From Halieaceae bacterium UBA4438 (lineage in GTDB: Bacteria > Pseudomonadota > Gammaproteobacteria > Pseudomonadales > Halieaceae), in assembly GCA_002390485.1 (NCBI GenBank), contig DGPO01000070.1, positions 7,585 to 30,758 of the forward strand: a stretch of DNA of 23,174 bases. Direction: 5' to 3'. Numbering within the stretch: the first letter of the stretch is position 1; the number at the start of each line of letters is the position of its first letter. Position numbers and translations under genes: made by a program. Below, piece after piece: positions 1 to 7,447 of this stretch. The notes beneath the pieces were generated by a model. The model did no database searches, was not told where the DNA came from, and was given only the letters and a program-made list of their open reading frames with translations.

Positions 1-10
1 ACCGAGACAT
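1..10 (-). CDS. Possible first codons of smpB (partial, runs off the left edge)
   Basis: On the minus strand an ATG at 10-8 begins M-S-R and leaves the window. An AAGGG sits about 8 nt upstream of it. In many gammaproteobacteria smpB, encoding the tmRNA-binding protein of trans-translation, is divergent from ratA, which starts at 131 here. Only three codons are visible, so the assignment rests on synteny alone. Confidence 0.3.
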
Positions 11-130
11 TTCAAGAACCCTTTTACGTTTTTTATCTGTGGTTTTTTGTCGTGCGGTGGCTCACCCCCGTGTTGTGTTTTACGCTGAGCGTTCTGGCGT
101 TTATGCGCGTGGCGGGTTGAAGGGCAGGCT

Positions 131-574
131 GTGGCGACGACTATTTATAAAACTGCATTACTGGCTCATTCGGCACAGACCATGTACGCGCTTGTCGCCG
201 ACATTGTGCGCTATCCAGAATTTTTGCCAGGTTGCAGCGATGCAGAGATTCTTGAGACAACAGAGCGAGGGGTAGTCGCCCGACTTGAGCTCTCCAAGGC
301 GGGTGTGAAACAGTCTTTCGTCACGCGAAACACCAACGCGCCACCAAGCGCTATTTCTCTGGCACTCGAAGACGGGCCTTTTGATTCTTTAGGCGGTGAG
401 TGGCGTTTTGAGGCCCTGAGTGACGAGGCGTGTCGAGTATCTCTTGAGCTGACATTTCAATTGCGCACAGGACTTATTAAGATGGCCGCGAGCCGGCTGT
501 TTGAAACCGTTGCGAACGACATGGTCGACGCCATGGTAAAGCGAGCCAATCAACTGCAAAAACAGAGCGTTTAA
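131..574 (+). CDS. ratA: RatA, START/Coq10-like (ribosome association toxin family)
   Basis: The 147-residue protein belongs to the RatA/COQ10-like START family: small soluble proteins that bind hydrophobic ligands, proposed to act in ubiquinone function and, in E. coli, reported to block 70S ribosome assembly. The conserved RYPEFLPGC segment lies at residues 27-35 and the whole chain fits the family length of about 145-158. The start is a GTG preceded by AAGGGCAGG at good distance. An earlier frame from 39 is only a shadow. The next gene, rnfH, starts 6 nt after the stop, so the two are co-transcribed, the usual ratA-ratB (rnfH) pair. The recognition is firm; the cellular role (toxin or quinone-binding) is not settled by sequence. 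Confidence 0.9.
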   Translation: MATTIYKTALLAHSAQTMYALVADIVRYPEFLPGCSDAEILETTERGVVARLELSKAGVKQSFVTRNTNAPPSAISLALEDGPFDSLGGEWRFEALSDEACRVSLELTFQLRTGLIKMAASRLFETVANDMVDAMVKRANQLQKQSV

Positions 575-580
575 AACCCT

Positions 581-880
581 ATGTCCGAGATGTTGAACGT
601 CGAAGTGGCTTATGCCTTACCCGACAAGCAACGCATTGAAAAATTGTCGGTTGCAGCCGGGACAACGGCGACCGAAGCCGTTGCGCAGGCCAATTTAGGT
701 CGTTTCTTCGATGGTTTGGTGGAGCCTGAGGCAATGCGACTCGGTGTTTTTGGGAAGGCCGTTGCCGGCACACACGTGTTGGCCGAAGGCGAGCGGGTTG
801 AAGTGTACCGAGACCTTTTAGTGGATCCTAAAGCCGTTCGTCGCGCGAGGGCTGAAAAGGCGAAAGCAGAGCGCGGTTAA
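581..880 (+). CDS. rnfH: RnfH family (RatB, UPF0125) ubiquitin-fold protein
   Basis: This 99-residue protein of the RnfH/UPF0125 family has a beta-grasp, ubiquitin-like fold. The family is named from association with Rnf electron-transport genes, but the member next to ratA (RatB) has no proven biochemical role. The N-terminal VEVAYALPDKQ stretch and the later RLGVFGKAV and VEVYRDLLVDPK segments match the family pattern, and the length is normal. The C-terminal tail is basic (RRARAEKAKAERG). It begins 6 nt after ratA and ends by sharing TTAA (877-880) with the convergent bamE gene, leaving no terminator space. The family is clear from sequence; its function is not. Confidence 0.88.
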   Translation: MSEMLNVEVAYALPDKQRIEKLSVAAGTTATEAVAQANLGRFFDGLVEPEAMRLGVFGKAVAGTHVLAEGERVEVYRDLLVDPKAVRRARAEKAKAERG

Positions 881-1350
881 CGGTTGGCGTCAGCAGTTAC
901 TTCGACGTCAGTGTTCTCCTCGCCCTCAGACCCTGTGTCTGTTTCCGCATCTGTATCCACATCTGCGTCCACTTCTGGCTCAGGCTCAGGCCAATTTTCG
1001 CTGACTAAGTCACCCTCTACGTCGGCTAACACGTCATTTTCAAAAATCACCGTAAGCTGCGTGCGAAAGAGTACGTCGTCGCCCCGACGAAGCACCCGCA
1101 CATAGTCCCAGCGATCATTGTTAAAGGTATCTTCAATAATGGGCGTCCCCAGGACAAATCGGACCTGTCGGCGCGTCATCTCTGGCTTCAACTGATCGAC
1201 CATGTCTTGATCGACAATGTTCCCCTGATCCACGTTGATCCGATAAACACCAGGAAAGCCAATGTTGCTGCAGCCGGCCACCGTCGTGAGCGACACGAGA
1301 AGGGACAGTAATAGCGGCGAAGTAAAGAGATTAGGCGAACGACGTTTCAA
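877..1350 (-). CDS. bamE: BamE (SmpA/OmlA) outer-membrane assembly lipoprotein
   Basis: BamE is a lipoprotein subunit of the BAM complex, which inserts beta-barrel proteins into the outer membrane. With the start chosen here (TTG at 1350) the protein has 157 residues: a 26-residue lipoprotein signal peptide with lipobox TVAGC and lipidated Cys27, then the BamE fold (residues roughly 28-120) with YRINVDQGN, LKPEMTRRQVRFVLGTP and DRWDYVRVL. The frame stays open back to 1428, but ATGs at 1386/1383 have no good ribosome site and overlap a possible -10 box, and the longest form would run into fur. AGGAAAG lies 6 nt before the TTG. After the folded domain comes an acidic tail of about 36 residues rich in Asp, Glu, Thr and Val, absent from the 113-residue E. 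coli protein. Divergent from fur, a common gammaproteobacterial arrangement. Confidence 0.9.
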   Translation of the reverse strand: MKRRSPNLFTSPLLLSLLVSLTTVAGCSNIGFPGVYRINVDQGNIVDQDMVDQLKPEMTRRQVRFVLGTPIIEDTFNNDRWDYVRVLRRGDDVLFRTQLTVIFENDVLADVEGDLVSENWPEPEPEVDADVDTDAETDTGSEGEENTDVEVTADANR

Positions 1351-1356
1351 GGCAGA

Positions 1357-1363
1357 CTTTCCT
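1357..1363 (-). promoter_or_regulatory. Shine-Dalgarno site selecting the TTG start of bamE
   Basis: The minus strand reads AGGAAAG, 6 nt before TTG at 1350-1348. No comparable purine run stands at suitable distance before the upstream in-frame ATGs. The resulting signal peptide (MKRRSP, then a leucine-rich core, then the lipobox) has textbook length. Confidence 0.6.
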
Positions 1364-1381
1364 GTAATGTAGACGACTGGC

Positions 1382-1387
1382 ATCATA
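1382..1387 (-). promoter_or_regulatory. Possible -10 box of the bamE promoter
   Basis: The minus strand carries TATGAT, five of six bases matching TATAAT. It would place the transcript start near 1375 and give a leader of about 25 nt to the TTG at 1350. The -35 region is poor, so this is tentative. Confidence 0.3.
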
Positions 1388-1416
1388 CCCCTAATCAACA
1401 TCTTCGAGGAAATACT

Positions 1417-1830
1417 GTGGCGAACCAAAATGTCGATTTAAAGCGAGCGGGGCTAAAAGTCACCTTGCCCAGAATCAATATCTTGTCGATTTTGAGCGAA
1501 TCGACCGATGAGGGTGCGCACCTGAGTGCTGAAGACGTGTATCAGCGACTTCGGGACGCGGGCGATGACGTGGGCCTTGCCACGGTCTACCGGGTGTTAA
1601 CTCAATTTGAAACGGCGGGCTTGGTGGAGCGACACAACTTCGAATCGGGTCACTCTGTGTTCGAGCTTGCCACTGACGATCATCACGACCATATGGTCGA
1701 CGTGGACACTAATGAAGTGATCGAGTTTGTCGACAGTGAAATTGAAGCACGTCAGCACGCCATTGCCGCCGAGCAGGGCTTTGAGATTATTGATCATTCG
1801 CTGGTTCTTTACGTGAGGAAAAAGCGCTAG
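1417..1830 (+). CDS. fur: Fur, ferric uptake regulator (cysteine-free)
   Basis: This 137-residue iron-responsive repressor represses iron-acquisition genes when loaded with Fe(II). The winged-helix DNA-binding half (residues about 1-83) carries KAGLKVTLPR-like and DVGLATVYRVLTQFE signatures. The dimerisation half carries the metal-binding HHDHM at 89-93. In E. coli Fur the next residues include Cys93 and Cys96 of a structural zinc site; here the aligned positions are Asp95 and Thr98, and the protein has no cysteine at all. Pseudomonas Fur, as recalled, keeps one of the two. Start is GTG with GAGGA 6 nt upstream. Divergent from bamE and convergent with recN, sharing CTAG (1827-1830). No Fur box was found in the short upstream region. 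Confidence 0.95.
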   Translation: MANQNVDLKRAGLKVTLPRINILSILSESTDEGAHLSAEDVYQRLRDAGDDVGLATVYRVLTQFETAGLVERHNFESGHSVFELATDDHHDHMVDVDTNEVIEFVDSEIEARQHAIAAEQGFEIIDHSLVLYVRKKR

Positions 1831-3473
1831 CGCGCGGCCAATAGCTCTCGGGCGTTCTCGCGCGTCGCCGGGGTGACCACTGCGCCGCCCAGCATTCGGC
1901 TGAGCTCTTCAACACGCTCATCCTCTGACAAGTAGTCTAGTTTTGTTGTCACAACCTTGTCCCCCGCTTTGCTTACTTTAACGTGATGCTGCCCCTTGGC
2001 TGCTACCTGCGGTAGGTGCGTCACACACAGCACTTGTACGTTCTCGGCCAAGGTGTTGAGTAACTTCCCGACGATGTCGGCAATCGCACCACCTACACCC
2101 ACATCGACTTCGTCAAAAATCATCGTCGGTGCCGTGGCGTTATCCGCGACCGCCACTTGCAGCGCGAGTGATATTCGTGAGAGCTCGCCTCCCGATGCGA
2201 CTCGACTCAGCGGTCCGGGCCGGCTGCCTGGGTTTGTCGCAATCCAGATTTCGATTTCTTCTAGGCCACGCGGGTCGATACTCTCGGGCGCAAGATCGAT
2301 AAAGCCAACTTCAACGCTACAGCGATCCATAGCGAGCTGGGCCAATAGTTCCATCGCGCGTTTTGCGAGTCTCTTTGCACCCACTGTCCGCTTTTGAGTG
2401 AGTTTTTTTGCGCGCTCAGTCCAAGATGCTTGTCGACTGCTGATCTCTGCTTCGAGCCGTTCGATACTCAGGTCGCCCTGCTCAAGGCCTTCGAGCTCGT
2501 CGGTCAGCTTTTGCAGATGCCCTGCCAGAGCCGCCGGCTGAATACGGTGTTTGCGCGACAGCGTGTAGGCAACATCCAAACGCGCTTCGACCTCTCGCAA
2601 TCGTTGCGGGTCCAGTTCAATCGCGTCGAGGTAGCGGGTCAGCTCCGATGCTGCTTCCTCCAGTTGAATTTGAGAGGACGCGATGAGATCGCGACCTTCC
2701 TCAATCTTGGGCCCGAGTCGTTCATCGGTCAGGGCACTAACAGAGGATCGCAGTTGATCACCGAGATCTGCGCACTGCCCGGCAACCCCGTGAACCGTTT
2801 CCATGATCCACGTCGCATGACTTAACAGTGTTTGGTCGTTCTCAAGTGTCTCAAGCTCCGATTCGCCAAACGCGAGCTCTGCGAGTTCATTAATCTGATA
2901 GTTGAGCAGGTCTCGGCGTTCCGCCACTTCGTTACTCGAAGCGCGCAGGACCTCAAGCTCGTGCTTGAGATCACGAAGGATCTGGGCTTCTTCTGCCACG
3001 GCGTGTGCGTCGGCCTCGGTGCCTGCAAATGCGTCGAGCAAGGCCCGTTGTACAGCACGCCGCAATAGTGACTGATGCGCATGCTGGCTGTGTATGTCGA
3101 CCAGGAGTTCCCCCAGCTCCGAGCACTGCGCTAATGTCGCCGGGGTGCCATTAATAAAGGCGCGCGATCGGCCATCTTGCGTCACGGTGCGTCGAATTAA
3201 GCACTCATGGCCCTCAATAAGTGCCGCACGCTCAAGCCAATCACGCGCCAGTGGGAGGTCTTCGACACAAAACAAGGCCGATATTTCGGCGCGATCGGCA
3301 CCGGCCCGTACGGCTCGAGCGTCTGCTCTATCGCCAATACACAGTCCCAGCGCATCCAATAAAATTGATTTTCCCGCACCAGTCTCACCTGTGACACAGG
3401 TCATGCCACCGCGCAGCTCTACATCGAGGCGCTGGACAATGGCGTAGTCGCGAATGGATAGGTCGGTCAGCAT
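1827..3473 (-). CDS. recN: RecN, SMC-like DNA repair ATPase
   Basis: RecN acts in double-strand break repair, bridging DNA ends and supporting RecA. The 548 residues match the family length (553 in E. coli). The N-terminal Walker A motif GETGAGKS lies at residues 29-36. Long coiled-coil arms fill the middle. The C-terminal half carries the ABC-type signature (LSRVASGGELSRISLAL) and Walker B (TMIFDEVDVGVGG), followed by CVTHLPQVA. The start ATG at 3473 has AAAGGG about 11 nt upstream, a little far. The upstream region holds no convincing LexA operator: a CTG/CAG pair is present but spaced 11 rather than 10 nt. Convergent with fur and divergent from hrcA. Confidence 0.97.
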   Translation of the reverse strand: MLTDLSIRDYAIVQRLDVELRGGMTCVTGETGAGKSILLDALGLCIGDRADARAVRAGADRAEISALFCVEDLPLARDWLERAALIEGHECLIRRTVTQDGRSRAFINGTPATLAQCSELGELLVDIHSQHAHQSLLRRAVQRALLDAFAGTEADAHAVAEEAQILRDLKHELEVLRASSNEVAERRDLLNYQINELAELAFGESELETLENDQTLLSHATWIMETVHGVAGQCADLGDQLRSSVSALTDERLGPKIEEGRDLIASSQIQLEEAASELTRYLDAIELDPQRLREVEARLDVAYTLSRKHRIQPAALAGHLQKLTDELEGLEQGDLSIERLEAEISSRQASWTERAKKLTQKRTVGAKRLAKRAMELLAQLAMDRCSVEVGFIDLAPESIDPRGLEEIEIWIATNPGSRPGPLSRVASGGELSRISLALQVAVADNATAPTMIFDEVDVGVGGAIADIVGKLLNTLAENVQVLCVTHLPQVAAKGQHHVKVSKAGDKVVTTKLDYLSEDERVEELSRMLGGAVVTPATRENARELLAAR

Positions 3474-3565
3474 CGTTATTATGGCCCTTTCACACTGACG
3501 TTATAGCTCAGGTTTCAATGATTCGGAACACCACAGGACGATAAACACCAGATCAATTTCGCGCT

Positions 3566-3593
3566 TTGCCCGTTGGGGGGTGTGTGCTACAAC
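3566..3593 (+). promoter_or_regulatory. Weak sigma-70-like promoter candidate for hrcA
   Basis: TTGCCC at 3566-3571, a 16-nt spacer, then TACAAC at 3588-3593; each hexamer matches consensus at 4 of 6 bases. The start point would be near 3600, leaving a leader of about 14 nt with the ribosome site. No CIRCE or sigma-32-type element is visible here. Confidence 0.25.
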
Positions 3594-3601
3594 ACAACGT
3601 C

Positions 3602-3609
3602 GAGGAGAG
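3602..3609 (+). promoter_or_regulatory. Shine-Dalgarno site fixing the hrcA start
   Basis: GAGGAGAG ends a few bases before the ATG at 3614. The frame stays open upstream to 3566, but that extension (MPVGGCVLQHN...) has no ribosome site and is not typical of HrcA, which begins close to the helix-turn-helix. Confidence 0.8.
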
Positions 3610-3613
3610 CAGA

Positions 3614-4648
3614 ATGTCATCTGAAGGTCTATCAACACGTGCCGCATCGCTTTTGCGAACGCTTGTTGACATGCACATACGCGAGGGACAGCCCGTCGGT
3701 TCCAAGGCGCTGCATGTGGAAAGTGGCCTGTCGGTGAGTCCTGCGACGATCCGTAACGTCATGTCTGATCTTGAAGAGCGAGGCTACTTGTCGTCGCCGC
3801 ATACGTCCGCAGGCCGGGTGCCCACGGCGCAGGGGTACCGACTTTTTGTCGACAGTTTGCTGCAAATGGGCCCCATTGATGAAACGGCTATTCAAACATT
3901 ACGGCACGAGCTAAATCCGAGTCGGCCTTCTGCTGATCTCATTGCCTCGGCGTCGAGCCTTTTGACCCAGGTCACGTCACAAGCCGGCATCGTGACCGTC
4001 CCTCGACCAAAAGCATCACAACTTCGGCAAATAGAGTTTTTACCGCTGTCCGACTCACGCGTATTGGTCATTTTGGTGGTAAACGAGCGCGAAGTTCAAA
4101 ACCGAGTCATTGAGTTGTCGCGTCCTCTTAGCGAGGCGCAGTTGAGATCGGCGGCGGACTGGATTAATCACCGCCATGCGGGAAGCGATTTGTCGCAGGT
4201 TAAGCAGTTGCTGGTCGGGGAAATGGCGCAAGCGCGTGCTCATATCGACGATCACCTTGAGGCGGCACTGCAACTGGCAAAGGATGCAATGGACGTCGAA
4301 GATGCGCCTGAGGAGTACGTGGTGGCCGGTGAGAACCGTCTGCTCCAGCAGGCCGGTGCCGATGACATGGATAAGCTTCGAGAGTTGTTTGATGCCTTTG
4401 AGCGCAAACGTGACTTACTGGAGTTACTTGATCGCTGCTCCCGAGCCGACGGTGTACAGATTTTTATTGGCGAGGAGGCCGGGTACAAGGTGTTGGGCGA
4501 CTACAGTGTGATCACCGCCCCATACGCTCAGGGAACACAGCCTGTGGGCGTCCTCGGGGTCATTGGCCCGACGCGAATGGCCTACGAACGTGTCATTCCG
4601 CTGGTGGATATAACAGCCCGCCTGCTTACTGCGGCACTCTCTCGATAG
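3614..4648 (+). CDS. hrcA: HrcA, heat-inducible transcription repressor
   Basis: HrcA represses chaperone genes, classically by binding CIRCE operators (TTAGCACTC-N9-GAGTGCTAA), and needs GroEL to stay folded. The 344-residue length is normal. The N-terminal winged helix includes SPATIRNVMSDLEERGYL (residues 42-59) and SSPHTSAGRVPTAQGYRLFVD (60-80), the most recognisable part of the family. The C-terminal ligand-like domain carries YKVLGDYSVITAPYA and GVLGVIGPTRMAYERVIPLV. It heads the hrcA-grpE-dnaK-dnaJ cluster, but grpE and dnaK have their own sigma-32-like promoters. HrcA is patchy in gammaproteobacteria and absent from E. coli. No CIRCE is seen anywhere in this window, so its targets are probably elsewhere (for example groESL) or use the inverted repeat at 4684-4710. 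Confidence 0.95.
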   Translation: MSSEGLSTRAASLLRTLVDMHIREGQPVGSKALHVESGLSVSPATIRNVMSDLEERGYLSSPHTSAGRVPTAQGYRLFVDSLLQMGPIDETAIQTLRHELNPSRPSADLIASASSLLTQVTSQAGIVTVPRPKASQLRQIEFLPLSDSRVLVILVVNEREVQNRVIELSRPLSEAQLRSAADWINHRHAGSDLSQVKQLLVGEMAQARAHIDDHLEAALQLAKDAMDVEDAPEEYVVAGENRLLQQAGADDMDKLRELFDAFERKRDLLELLDRCSRADGVQIFIGEEAGYKVLGDYSVITAPYAQGTQPVGVLGVIGPTRMAYERVIPLVDITARLLTAALSR

Positions 4649-4683
4649 CCGTGTTCATCAGCCCTCGTCGACAGCGCTTATCG

Positions 4684-4710
4684 ACAACTGCAGCTAATCA
4701 AAGCAGTTGT
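4684..4710. repeat. Perfect 8-bp inverted repeat between hrcA and grpE
   Basis: ACAACTGC (4684-4691) and GCAGTTGT (4703-4710) are exact inverted copies separated by 11 nt, 27 bp overall. No T-run follows on either strand, so it does not look like an intrinsic terminator. It lies about 45 bp upstream of the grpE sigma-32-like promoter. The total length equals that of CIRCE, but the half-sites do not match CIRCE. It may be an operator or an RNA structure at the end of the hrcA message. Confidence 0.6.
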
Positions 4711-4756
4711 GGAGCCTAAAAAAACGTAAATATCTCCAAAAGTTAGACAAAAGCGC

Positions 4757-4782
4757 CTTGAAAATAGAAAACGACTCCCCAT
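4757..4782 (+). promoter_or_regulatory. Sigma-32 (RpoH)-type heat-shock promoter of grpE
   Basis: CTTGAAA at 4757-4763, exactly 13 nt, then CCCCAT at 4777-4782. This matches the E. coli sigma-32 consensus in both elements and spacing. It predicts a transcript start near 4790 and a leader of about 33 nt before grpE. Confidence 0.8.
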
Positions 4783-4822
4783 CTTTCCGGTATCGAACAA
4801 AACTGGGTGTGGGAGCGATCGC

Positions 4823-5380
4823 ATGTCAACCGAAAACAACGAGATTCCAGAAGATGCAGTCGAGTCACAGACCGACAGCAATGCAGTTGATTCTGAGGAT
4901 ATCGAAACCGATGAACTGAGTGAACTGGAGGCGTTGCAAGAGGAGTTGGCGTTTGCGAAAGACGCCACTCTCAGAGCGCAGGCGGACGCGATCAACGCGC
5001 AGCGTCGCGCCGAACTGGACACTGAGAAAGCACGTAAATTTGCACTCGAGCGATTCGCACAAGACTTGCTGCCCGTGGTGGACAACCTCGAGCGTGCACT
5101 CGAGGCATCAAAGGGCTCAGATGTTGAGGGCGTGACCGCCGTTGTCGAGGGCGTAGAGCTGACCCTGAAGAGTCTTGTCGATGTGCTATCAAAGAACGGT
5201 ATTACGCCTGTCGACCCGCACGGCGAGTCGTTTGACCCTCAGGTCGCTCAGGCCATGAGCATGGTTGAAAACCCTGACGTGGAGCCCAACACGGTCATCG
5301 CCGTGATGCAAAAAGGGTACTTGCTCAGAGAGCGGCTGCTGCGTCCTGCGATGGTCATGGTTTCCAAGTCGAGTGCATAA
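4823..5380 (+). CDS. grpE: GrpE, nucleotide exchange factor for DnaK
   Basis: GrpE releases ADP from DnaK and so sets the pace of the Hsp70 cycle in the cytoplasm. The 185 residues compare with 197 in E. coli. The first 30 or so residues are acidic and probably disordered. A long helix/coiled coil follows (residues about 30-75), then the conserved [27 protein letters not shown] block and the C-terminal beta domain ending in [17 protein letters not shown], the family signature. The ATG has GGGAG 7 nt upstream. It is transcribed from a sigma-32-type promoter at 4757-4782 and sits 95 nt before dnaK. Confidence 0.97.
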   Translation: MSTENNEIPEDAVESQTDSNAVDSEDIETDELSELEALQEELAFAKDATLRAQADAINAQRRAELDTEKARKFALERFAQDLLPVVDNLERALEASKGSDVEGVTAVVEGVELTLKSLVDVLSKNGITPVDPHGESFDPQVAQAMSMVENPDVEPNTVIAVMQKGYLLRERLLRPAMVMVSKSSA

Positions 5381-5397
5381 GTTTTTAACGTCGGGCG

Positions 5398-5423
5398 CTT
5401 GAAATTTGCACAGAGCGACCCAT
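5398..5423 (+). promoter_or_regulatory. Second sigma-32-type promoter, upstream of dnaK
   Basis: CTTGAAA at 5398-5404, exactly 13 nt, then ACCCAT at 5418-5423 (five of six bases of CCCCAT). Spacing and the -35 element are identical to the grpE promoter. The predicted start is near 5430, giving dnaK its own heat-shock input beside read-through from grpE. Confidence 0.65.
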
Positions 5424-5444
5424 TTACAAAGACAAGATAAGTTG

Positions 5445-5458
5445 CCGGGACCTCCCGG
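5445..5458 (+). other. mRNA hairpin just before the dnaK ribosome binding site
   Basis: CCGGG (5445-5449), loop ACCT, CCCGG (5454-5458), with one more G-U pair possible at the base. The stem ends 4 nt before AGGAG (5463-5467). There is no T-run, so it is not a terminator. It could protect the 5' end of the dnaK message or modulate ribosome access. Confidence 0.5.
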
Positions 5459-5475
5459 TCGTAGGAGAGAAAGAG

Positions 5476-7401
5476 ATGGGAAAGATTATTGGGATTGACC
5501 TCGGCACCACAAACAGCTGTGTGTCAGTGCTCGAAGGCGGTAAGCCGCGTGTGATTGAAAACGCCGAGGGTGGACGCACAACGCCATCGATCGTTGCGTA
5601 TGCGGACGACAACGAGGTCTTGGTAGGCCAGTCGGCAAAGCGTCAGGCAGTGACAAATCCAACGAACACCTTGTTTGCAGTGAAGCGTCTTATTGGTCGC
5701 AGATTTGAAGACGATGTGGTTCAGAAAGACATCAAGATGGTCCCTTACAGCATCGTAAAGGCTGATAACGGCGATGCGTGGGTTCAAGCGAAAGACGAGA
5801 AAATGGCCCCCCCTCAGGTGGCGGCTGAAGTCCTTCGTAAGATGAAGAAGACGGCGGAGGAGTACCTCGGCGAGTCGGTGACCGAGGCGGTCATTACAGT
5901 GCCTGCGTACTTTAATGACTCTCAGCGACAGGCAACCAAGGATGCAGGTCGCATTGCGGGTCTTGAAGTTAAGCGCATTATCAACGAGCCAACGGCGGCC
6001 GCGCTTGCCTACGGCATGGATAAAGCGCAGGGCGACCGTACGGTTGCGGTCTATGATCTGGGTGGTGGTACGTTCGACATCTCGATTATTGAGATTGCTG
6101 AAGTTGACGGTGAGCATCAGTTCGAAGTGCTGGCGACTAACGGCGATACGTTCCTCGGTGGTGAAGACTTTGACCTTCGCCTCATTGAGTTTCTCGCCGA
6201 GGAGTTTAAGGCAGAGAACGGAATCGATTTGCACGGTGATCCACTTGCCTTGCAGCGTCTCAAAGAAGCCGCTGAAAAGGCGAAGATCGAGCTTTCAAGC
6301 TCCCAACAGACCGAGGTGAACCTGCCTTACATCACGGCTGATGCCACCGGACCAAAACACTTGGTCGTAAAGCTCAGTCGGTCGAAACTTGAGTCGTTGG
6401 TTGAAGCGTTGGTGAAGCGCTCGTTGGAGCCTTTAAAAGTTGCGCTCAAAGACTCGGGATTGTCAAAAACCGAGATCGACGACGTGATCCTTGTGGGTGG
6501 TCAAACCCGCATGCCAATGGTTCAGCAGGCCGTTGCAGACTTCTTTGGTAAGGAGCCGCGTAAGGACGTCAATCCAGACGAGGCAGTTGCTATGGGTGCC
6601 TCCATTCAGGGTGCGGTCTTAGCCGGTGACGTGAAAGACGTCTTGTTACTCGACGTCACACCTCTCACGCTTGGCATCGAAACGATGGGCGGTGTTGCGA
6701 CGCCACTGATTGAAAAAAATACGACGATCCCAACGAAGAAATCACAGGTCTTTTCAACAGCCGACGACAACCAGACGGCGGTGACGATTCATGTTGTTCA
6801 GGGCGAGCGAAAGCAGGCGGCAACAAACAAGTCGCTGGGTCGGTTTGATTTGGCCGACATTCCACCAGCACCGCGCGGTATGCCGCAGATCGAGGTGACC
6901 TTCGATCTGGATGCGAACGGGATCTTGAACGTGTCGGCAAAAGATAAGGCAACGGGTAAAGAGCAGTCGATCCGCATCACGGCGTCGGGCGGTTTGTCGG
7001 ACGACGATATCGAGCAAATGGTTGCCGATGCTGAGGCTAATGCTGAGGCCGACAAGAAGTTTGAAGAGATCATTTCGGCGCGCAACAGCGCGGACGGTAT
7101 GATCCACGCGGCGAAGAAAACGCTTGAAGAGGCGGGAGAGCACGCCAGTGATGACGAGCGCGCGGCCATTGAAGCGGCGATTACGGAAGCGGAAGAGGCT
7201 GTTAAAGGCGACGATAAAGACGTGATCGAAGCAGCAACAACCAAGTTGACTGAAGTGACCAGTGGTGTTGCGCAAAAAATGTATGCTGCGCAAGCTGAAG
7301 CGGGTGAAGCTCCCGGTGAGCAGGCTCCTGAGGAAGATGCGGTCGACGGCGATGTTGTCGATGCTGAGTTCGAAGAGGTTCGCGAAGACGACAAGCGTTG
7401 A
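5476..7401 (+). CDS. dnaK: DnaK, Hsp70 chaperone
   Basis: DnaK is the ATP-driven Hsp70 that holds and refolds proteins together with DnaJ and GrpE. At 641 residues it matches E. coli DnaK (638). The N-terminal ATPase has [10 protein letters not shown] (residues 7-16), the [12 protein letters not shown] phosphate loop and [11 protein letters not shown]. The linker [18 protein letters not shown] leads into the substrate-binding domain. The helical lid ends in a flexible acidic tail with the typical [14 protein letters not shown] lies 8 nt before the ATG. It is transcribed from a nearby sigma-32-type promoter and from grpE. An intrinsic terminator (7448-7484) follows and probably makes DnaK more abundant than DnaJ. 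Long open frames on the opposite strand inside this gene are coding shadows. Confidence 0.99.
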   Translation: MGKIIGIDLGTTNSCVSVLEGGKPRVIENAEGGRTTPSIVAYADDNEVLVGQSAKRQAVTNPTNTLFAVKRLIGRRFEDDVVQKDIKMVPYSIVKADNGDAWVQAKDEKMAPPQVAAEVLRKMKKTAEEYLGESVTEAVITVPAYFNDSQRQATKDAGRIAGLEVKRIINEPTAAALAYGMDKAQGDRTVAVYDLGGGTFDISIIEIAEVDGEHQFEVLATNGDTFLGGEDFDLRLIEFLAEEFKAENGIDLHGDPLALQRLKEAAEKAKIELSSSQQTEVNLPYITADATGPKHLVVKLSRSKLESLVEALVKRSLEPLKVALKDSGLSKTEIDDVILVGGQTRMPMVQQAVADFFGKEPRKDVNPDEAVAMGASIQGAVLAGDVKDVLLLDVTPLTLGIETMGGVATPLIEKNTTIPTKKSQVFSTADDNQTAVTIHVVQGERKQAATNKSLGRFDLADIPPAPRGMPQIEVTFDLDANGILNVSAKDKATGKEQSIRITASGGLSDDDIEQMVADAEANAEADKKFEEIISARNSADGMIHAAKKTLEEAGEHASDDERAAIEAAITEAEEAVKGDDKDVIEAATTKLTEVTSGVAQKMYAAQAEAGEAPGEQAPEEDAVDGDVVDAEFEEVREDDKR

Positions 7402-7447
7402 GCAAAGCGGGTTGAACCGCGCAGGTTTTTAACTCTGTAAACGCGCT

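Noticed and set aside
39..275. Open frame overlapping the start of ratA
   Set aside because: It has no ribosome site and no family resemblance, and conflicts with the well-supported ratA frame starting at 131.
3500..3516. LexA box upstream of recN
   Set aside because: A CTG and a CAG flank the spot but are 11 nt apart instead of 10, and the inner bases (CTGT/ACAG) do not match.
4684..4730. Rho-independent terminator of hrcA at the inverted repeat
   Set aside because: The stem is present but is followed by GGAGCCTAAAAAAA with no T-run on either strand.
3474..4822. Canonical CIRCE operator near hrcA or grpE
   Set aside because: No TTAGCACTC/GAGTGCTAA half-sites were found in either upstream region. 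The 27-bp inverted repeat at 4684-4710 shares only its size.
5524..6234. Long open frame (236 codons) antisense within dnaK, and another at 6754-7293
   Set aside because: Antisense frames in dnaK are a known codon-bias shadow and have led to false NAD-glutamate-dehydrogenase annotations. No ribosome site or recognisable domain is seen, and dnaK itself is intact.
7406..7430. First terminator candidate right after dnaK (GCGG, 6-nt loop, CCGC, then a short T-run)
   Set aside because: The stem has only 4 bp and the five T residues start several bases after it. The structure at 7448-7484 is far stronger.
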